Shown here: positions 57,351 to 64,000 of the stretch, piece by piece | How positions within the stretch are numbered: position 1 is the stretch's first letter | How the letters are laid out: each line of letters starts with the position of its first letter | Assembly: GCA_023101725.1 (NCBI GenBank) | Contig: JALJCO010001098.1 | Coordinates: 1,736,001 to 1,800,000 of the forward strand | Direction of reading: 5' to 3' | From: Atherinomorus stipes | Lineage: Eukaryota; Chordata; Actinopteri; Atheriniformes; Atherinidae | DNA: 64,000 nucleotides | Notes under the pieces: generated by a model | Told to the model about the DNA's origin: nothing | Database searches by the model: none | The model's input: the letters and a program-made list of their open reading frames with translations, nothing else | Position numbers and translations under genes: made by a program

Positions 57351-60300
57351 CACTTAGAACTGTAAGTCAGCCCCAAGACCTTCTCACAGAGCCCCGTACA
57401 AGTTAGGATTGACCATGGCAGCCACGGCTAACTATTTGCTTGTGGCTAACCGCTAGCATGTGGCTAACCCGTGGCAAATAATTAGCCTGTAAAAACAAGA
57501 AGATAACTTACATGGTTCCAGTCGAGTTTTAAATAGTTCACCTTTTCTGACTGCTTCTTTGGAAGCGGTCAGAAAAGTCCTGTGATGTCTGAGAAGACCC
57601 GAGAAGACCCGAGGAGAAACTGTCTCTGTTCACAGCTGGACATCACAGCTTTGTGAAGCAAACACTGATGAATGAAGAATATTCCAGCAAATGTGACGAC
57701 AATCCCATGTGTTAAAAGTCTCATGATGTCCAGTAAACGGTGTCTGCAGATGGGAATTTTACCGGCAGAGACGTCCGTAGGAAACATAAACTAACGCCGT
57801 CCTTATGCGCTTTTAAACATGAACTGGCAATATAACAGAAGGCTGAGTCGTTACTGACCATCTGTAAAACTGGGAAAGTAACTTAAAAACTACAATTAAC
57901 CCATTAACCCATTGTCTATAAAACATAGAAAATGTTAATCATATCATCAGCACTTTAAAGGGACTATGACTTTACTTGTGGAGGGACATCAAGCTCTGAA
58001 TGCCAGGGGAATCTTCATTTTTAGAAACTTTAATATAAATAGAACTTCACTGTTTTATAAATGCCTGTATTCTTGTGTATGTCACGTCTGGTAGCCATGT
58101 TTATTTACATTGGTATTCTGGTCCATTGTGAATCCGAGTATGCATGCTGCAGAGCTGGTTTTGGCCATCTGTGTGTTTATGGTCCAGATATTACTCATAT
58201 TACGAGGACCTAAATGTTTTACACAGACATTCTGGAAGTAAAAATTCACACCTTCATAACGTAAGTCATTAAATTTTAAGGTGAAGACATTTTTATGGAC
58301 GACAAAGTAGTAGGTTTAGGTCAGATGACAGGAGATGAATATAAATGAGCTCAACGTGCTTTGAAATGATGAATACAGCGAGTGTTCCTGAATTTGTTCC
58401 TTTTTCTTTTGGCACAGTTGGTGAACTTGCTGGGACAAGTAGTCTTGTGGTCTGAAGCCACGTCCTAATGGAGCTGGCTTGTATTTATGCTCTTGGTAAA
58501 GGTTATGTTTGGTTTGGGATAGGGTTTATGATAAGATGTACACAATAAAAGGAAGTCAGTGGAATGTCTTCACAGGGAAACCAGGATGAGTTTGTGTGTA
58601 ACAGCACATCTGCTCTCACATAAATATTCATGCATGTTACTGACAATCCAGCACAAAGTTGGATTTCCAGCTCATCTGCATCCCAGTAAGAATGTCCTTG
58701 TATGTTTGGATGGCATCACCTAAATGAAAAAGGAAAACACAACACTTAAGCTGCTTCTCTACATCAGTGAGCTGCTCCGCTGAAGTTCAGTGTGTTTTGT
58801 GTGCGTGTGAGAGGCCATGGTTGGCACTGCCAAAGGAAGGCCAGAGGATGAATGAGGCAGTGATCTGAGGAAAAACAAGTATGGAGAGAGAAAAAATGCA
58901 AATCTGGCTCCGAATGGGTGGTGAAGAATTAAAGGGCATGAAAATACTACTCCAGTTTCCTGCTACACTGAGAAGAGGATTAAAGAATGGCCACAACAAC
59001 AAGAGGAAAAGGGATGGCAGGGGGTACATCCCTAATCTGAAAGCGGTCGTGTTAGATGAATGGAGCAAAATGTAGAAAACTACAACAAAACATTTGTCAA
59101 AGAAAATCTCAGCTGACGTATAAGGAATAATACCAGCAATACCTTTTTAGAATATACTGGGCTAGTTAAACATTCAGGTTAACTTGATTGTCCCTTTTTT
59201 TAAACTTGTGGTTCGATCAATTAAAACTGCTGAGAATTTAAACTATAAATCCCCCAAATCTCAAAGATCTTGCGATTAAAGCCACAGTGTGTATCCATGT
59301 CGAGTGCGTGAAATATCACTGCTCTCACCTCCACGGCTAATGCATGGCCTAAAAATTATTCTTTCAATTTGACTTTAAGCTTCACTAATTTGTGTGATGC
59401 TGCATAAAATTTGTGCTTGTGTGATGATGCAGAAGGGATTGAAATGTAAGTGAATATACATTCAATCTATGCAGTCATCGTGAAGAAGAAAGTACACTGG
59501 AAAAAATGATTTTTTGGCCTTGTAAAAATAACTGACATGGAAACTAAATTCTTCAGTGGTTCTGTATTCCCCAGTTTTTTTTTTTAAAGGCATAATTTTA
59601 TGAAATGCTACTTGACATTTTGCATATTTTAACTTAAATGTAAATTGCAAATATAACTGGAATTATCAAGTAATTTGTATTCATTGAGTGATCAACTTGT
59701 AAAAAGTAAGTAAATTTACTTTGCCTACACAGTTCCGTCAGAGGGGGTGGGACTATTTTCAATACTCAACATATCTGGACCACAAAGGCTCATGGGAGAT
59801 TCATATTTAACAGAAATTGCAAAGGTTACTTGAAGTTAAACCGTGCAACTTTTGGCCACTATGGGCACTAAACTTGTAACTTCCCACAGGCGCCACAACT
59901 GTCTCAAAATTAAACAGTCTCAGTCTGTGTTTTGGAAAAGTGTTGCAGACCACTTTGAAAAGCTGATTTTTAAGTCATCAAACCATTAATCAAAGTGCTC
60001 CAGGTTACATGATCCAATGAGAGACGGCCCGCTCCTGAGAAGTTACAATGCCTGGTTTTTGAGAACGGCAGCCCCCTCGGAGCAACGATATGCGTCAAGT
60101 TCTCTATATTGACCGCAGAAATCAGCTGTAGTTACTTATATTAATAACAATGTTAGAATATAATATATCATAATATTTGGCTTACATTAGGTTAAAAAGT
60201 TACACGGTATCACTTTGAGTTATTCTTGTAGGAATAACTCATATACACAAGTACAGTTTACTTCAATGATCTTTGTAAAATATACAGTACTCAACATTTC

Positions 60301-60567
60301 TGCATAAAAAAACTGAACTGGGGTCTTCTAAGTAAATAATACTCCATTTTTTCACTGTAGTTTTTTTCATAAATTATATGTACTTGTCTGATGTGACATT
60401 CAAAATCATCAGTCACTCAGTAAAACTGGTAGAGCAAAGTAAGTGGATTAGTCAAAACATAGATTTCATATCAACCCAAGACAAATTTACAATGACTAAA
60501 ATTAAGGATGTTTTTGCAATAATTTCTTTGTTTTAGTTAGTTTTGAAAAGACACAATACAGTTTCAG

Positions 60568-60568
<1 letters not shown>
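57351..60568. other. Intergenic DNA, no gene recognised
   Basis: Frames at 58787-59075 on both strands have no known domains. A purine-rich stretch at 58870-59010 is of uneven composition. No clear repeats other than short homopolymers. Confidence 0.35.

Positions 60569-60616
<48 letters not shown>
60569..60616. repeat. (TA)n microsatellite
   Basis: Perfect TA dinucleotide tract. Confidence 0.97.
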
Positions 60617-60617
<1 letters not shown>

Positions 60618-60684
60618 TCTATTTTAATTTCAGTTAACGAAATTTTTTCTTTAAAATTTCAGTTTTTTTTGTTAGTTTAGTTAA

Positions 60685-61055
60685 AGGGACTAGAGGCAGG
60701 AATTTAAAAACAAACAAACATGCATGTCCATTTTTTTTTTAATGCTAATGGGTGATGAAGCGCTAAATACACCAAAAACGAGCCCACCCACATTTCTCTC
60801 GGTTTCCTTGAACAGGCTGTGTGCTGCAAAATACGCTTCAATTCGGTGTCCGAATTTTTCCACGCTGCCCTGCAGATGTGACGTCAAATGACAACTGCAT
60901 CGGCATCCCCGATAGTTTTGATACAGGAAGAAGACGGTCGCGGTGAATTCAAACACTGTAAGCGATAGTTGACGGCTTAGCTCATGGCTGCAGTTACTTG
61001 AAGGGCCAGTCACGGCAGTTGCAAGTTTAATTTCTTAATCTTGCCTCTAGTCCCT
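60685..61055. mobile_element. TTAA-flanked MITE (family B), inverted copy
   Basis: Ends AGGGACTAGAGGCA and TGCCTCTAGTCCCT, flanked by TTAA at 60681-60684 and 61056-61059. It is in reverse orientation to the element at 4130-4795, shares CGCTGCCCTGC and GGTGATGAAGCGCTAAATAC with its complement, and has a single TGACGTCA (60879-60886). Confidence 0.85.
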
Positions 61056-61059
61056 TTAA

Positions 61060-63285
61060 CTAAAGTAACCTTGCATCGTACCTTTGATAACATCCAAGTA
61101 AAGCACACATCCCTGACCATAACCTTCTAGAGATGCAGCTCTTAACCATGACTCTCCGTGGGGAGACCCCTTGCTGTTCACTGTAGACTGCTTCATACAG
61201 TAGCTAATAACTCTCTTTCACTGTCAGGGCATTTCATCAGCCAGGCTTCTGTTTTCACCTCTGCTTTTTTAAAGTGTTTTTCTTTTTCTTTTTAGCTTGA
61301 GAAGAAAGCTGTAGATGTAAAAGTTCCTCTTTGTTGAAGGAAAGTAACAACTCTGTAGTATTTTTAGTTTAGAGTCTTGAAGACTTTCCAAGATGTCAGT
61401 GGTTCACTTTGCATGAACAGTATTAGAACTTTCTACAGGTTAACCATTTGATCCAGATTCAGATTCAGTTTTATTAGTGTCCCCATAGGATAATTAGTGT
61501 TGCAGCAAGTAAAAAAACAAACACAAGACATGACTCTAAAAAGAAATGAATAAATAGGTATCATAGGGTGTAATAATACAGCGTGCCGAATCAACAACAG
61601 TGACAACTTCAATCGCCCATATGGGAAAGTGCAAGCAGTGCGCATGATCAAGTACTGCTGACATTAGCGTAGCATCAGGTGAGAACAGAAGCAAACCAAA
61701 TCAGAAACCAAAGCAAAAACAATCTGCCTCTAGAGAAAAACCCATTTTTAACCAATCAGGTATGACTTGTCCTCCCCTGGCCTGAGTTCAAGAGAGAAAT
61801 GGCTGTGGGGATAAAAGAGTGCTTGTACCTGTTGGTTTTCATTCGAGGTAATCTAAGCCTGGAACCAGAAGGCAGGAACTGGAACTCAAGATGTAAAGGA
61901 TGGGAGCTGTCTGAAAGAATGGCATTAGCCTTTCATTAGCCTTTTCCATTTCTTTTAAAGGCATTACAGAAGATGTTTCTTTCAACAATTTCTCCGAAAT
62001 TTGATTAAATTGGGTTCACTAACCTGTAAGGTTTGATTAATTAAAAGCTTTAAAAGTATAAATGTCATACATCAACTGTGAAAGTAATAAGGTTTAAAAA
62101 ACATCCACCAATCATTTCTGCATTCATTACATGCTTTTTCTATTGGCCCGTCAATGACTTTCTGTTAACTAGGTAGCTAACAATCATTCTGCTAGCAGTT
62201 AGCAACATTCAGACAGACATCTGTTTTACTTGTGTTTGTGACATGATGGGAAATCTGTACCTGCTGTCTGTTAGACGCCGGTGTCGGGGATGGAGCTGTG
62301 AATCTTGCGCATGAGCTTTATTTAAAAACTTGTTTGTTTGTGTGTGCAGTATCATTATTACAGCACTCAGGAATTTTTAAGGTGATACAGTTGTTATACA
62401 TCCCTTTTGATAGATAAAATAATACATTCCTTCAAAAATGTGTCCATGTTTCTAACAAAATCTCCCGTGAAAACTACGTCTGTTATCTGTCTGAACATTC
62501 TGCCAATTTTCAACCAATGACATGGCATGACGGCATTGGCAGGTGCAGGACCTGAGCGGAATTGGTAACATGAACACATCTGGTAGCTTCACTGGTGCTG
62601 CAGGCACATCACCAGCACCTGTCCTGACTAAAGCAGCTAGTTTTAGGAATGCTGCAGGCTTGTCAATCTGAGGAACTGTGCCCCGTCTCTATGAAAGACC
62701 TCAGGAATGCACTGTCCAAATGCACTTTTTGATTCGCAGTACCATTAGCTTACCTTTTTTGCATGCTATGGATAAGTTTAAGTAACTTTACCAAAACACA
62801 TTCCATACATACAGGAAGGAAGTTGCTCACTACCCAAATTTATTCTCACAATCTGTTTACCCGCATGCTGACCCATTGGGAAAGGCAGCGCAAGCAGCAG
62901 TTCTGACTGAAGCAGATTCTGTCCACACTTCATATAACCTCATTGGCCTTAAATCTTTAATGTGGTTTAAATTTTAATTGCTTGTCAGCCATTATTTCCA
63001 AGTATTAGATTAGAAGATTAAAATTGATTTTCACATCTGTGCAGCAAGTACAGAGCTGGAGTCAGCATGTTGAAACGGTGGAAGAAGCAACCTGGCAGTT
63101 TCCAAATAGAGCAGCCATCAAAATCTTATTCACCCGTTTTCTGACTCCTCTGTATTTGGGTTGGTGTGGAATGGGAGGATTATCCAAAGTTTTCTCTCTT
63201 CAGTACTGTCTTTCTGTCAGCAATGTGTGCACAGTTTCCTAACTTCATAAGGACACCCACTGACCACAGCTGAATTAAAGGATTC
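61060..63285. other. Intergenic DNA with a retroposon fragment
   Basis: 61455-61900 opens ATTCAGATTCAGTTTTATTA and later has GGGGATAAAAGAGTGCTTGT and ACCTGTTGGTTTTCATTCGA, resembling a dispersed fish retroposon. The rest shows no recognisable feature. Confidence 0.35.
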
Positions 63286-63289
63286 ACGA

Positions 63290-63430
63290 AATCATGAAAT
63301 GGTTCTCCAACAGTTTTCAAGCTCTGCTCAAGCTGAATCATTAATTTGATTCAGGTGTGTTGTACCAGGGAAACTTCTAAAACCAGCAGGAGGCTAGCGC
63401 AGGAGGACAGGAGTTGGAGATCCCTGATCC
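63290..63430. repeat. Palindromic repeat (family P), partial
   Basis: TTGATTCAGGTGTGTTGTAC and CTTCTAAAACCAGCAGGAGG then GGAGTTGGAGATCCCTGA: right half of the family. Confidence 0.7.
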
Positions 63431-63562
63431 AGAGTGTTATACGCTAAGTTTCATAAAATACCTTAGTTTTATTTAACCAGGTGGGTTAGGGTTCTCTCCC
63501 CAAGATGGACAAGCTGTTTACATGTGTTTTCTTCTTCTCCTTGCTTTTTTTCCTACTTCGCC

Positions 63563-63608
<46 letters not shown>
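63563..63608. repeat. (TGA)n microsatellite
   Basis: Perfect TGA triplet run of about 15 units. The remaining sequence to the window end shows no gene. Confidence 0.97.
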
Positions 63609-64000
63609 AAAAGTCTTTCAGGGAATAAAAAGCGAGATATAATGCTGACCAACCGGATTGTCAGTCTTTTTTGGGAGTGCTCATTTTAGTTACAGACTCC
63701 TGACAATGGTCCAGTTCAGCCTTGACACATTAGGAACCAAAAGGGAGGGAACCACCATTTCTCCATGCCTCCACTCTGACATGGGTCCCCAATTGTCGAA
63801 ATGGTAAATTCTTGCCAAATGTCTCATCATTCCAACAGTTTTCATTCTTTGGTCGAAATGACGGTATTTAAAAAAACAAAAAACATCCCACCATTCCGAC
63901 AATTCCTTTAAAAGCCTCCCCCCTGCCGGCCTTCATTTTTTTTACATGCTTTTACAGCAGATGGACTCCACAACCTCGCACATCCACAGCAACATCTAAC

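Noticed and set aside
1..64000. Search for a multi-gene defence, CRISPR or other novel protein system
   Set aside because: The window is vertebrate DNA with one recognisable gene; repeated units are dispersed transposons, not regularly spaced arrays.

Overview
This is eukaryotic, vertebrate DNA, almost certainly from a teleost fish. Coding sequence is sparse, introns have canonical GT/AG ends, and the repeats are typical of bony fish: Tc1-like transposons, hAT-like and TTAA-flanked MITEs, tRNA-derived SINEs, L2-like LINE tails and long (TA)n tracts. There are no operons, CRISPR arrays, rRNAs or free-standing tRNA genes.

The only gene I can support is the 3' half of a PAR bZIP transcription factor on the + strand, best matched to DBP (D-box binding protein; fish dbpa or dbpb). 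Its PAR-domain exon is 20131-20384 and its last coding exon, carrying the bZIP domain, is 23666-23881. A 3' UTR of about 1.8 kb follows, with poly(A) signals near 25.64 kb and 25.82 kb. The exon(s) for the N-terminal activation region were not found, so bases 1-20130 are read as upstream intron and the gene start lies outside the window. That intron holds a GC-rich CACGTG E-box core between long purine and pyrimidine tracts (about 1.97-2.29 kb), a candidate clock-responsive enhancer or alternative promoter.

Layout. 0-8.5 kb: Tc1 relic, foldback MITE, two abutting TTAA elements, a decayed minus-strand reading frame, and an L2-like LINE relic with a perfect 23-bp hairpin. 8.5-23 kb: intron with three repeat families, each having a second copy in inverted orientation (one second copy lies at 26.5 kb), plus a Tc1 relic and two (TA)n tracts. 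20.1-25.7 kb: dbp exons and 3' UTR. 25.7-64 kb: no recognisable gene. This part holds a Tc1-like element with TA target duplications (33.3-34.6 kb), a 1.1-kb foldback element (35.8-36.9 kb), TTAA MITEs (42.0, 53.9, 60.7 kb), two tRNA-derived SINEs (49.9, 56.6 kb), a deleted hAT/ZBED5-like transposase relic (50.4-50.8 kb) and many copies of a roughly 200-bp palindromic repeat.

The biology of interest is one circadian-output regulator whose noncoding surroundings have been remodelled by non-autonomous DNA transposons, at least seven of which are flanked by TTAA in the piggyBac manner. I found no new multi-gene system. The most checkable oddities are the AG-free zone before the last dbp exon (suggesting a distant branch point), an inverted repeat pair flanking the PAR exon, the two MITEs sharing one TTAA, and the E-box core. 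Family assignments come from reading motifs by eye; no database search was run.
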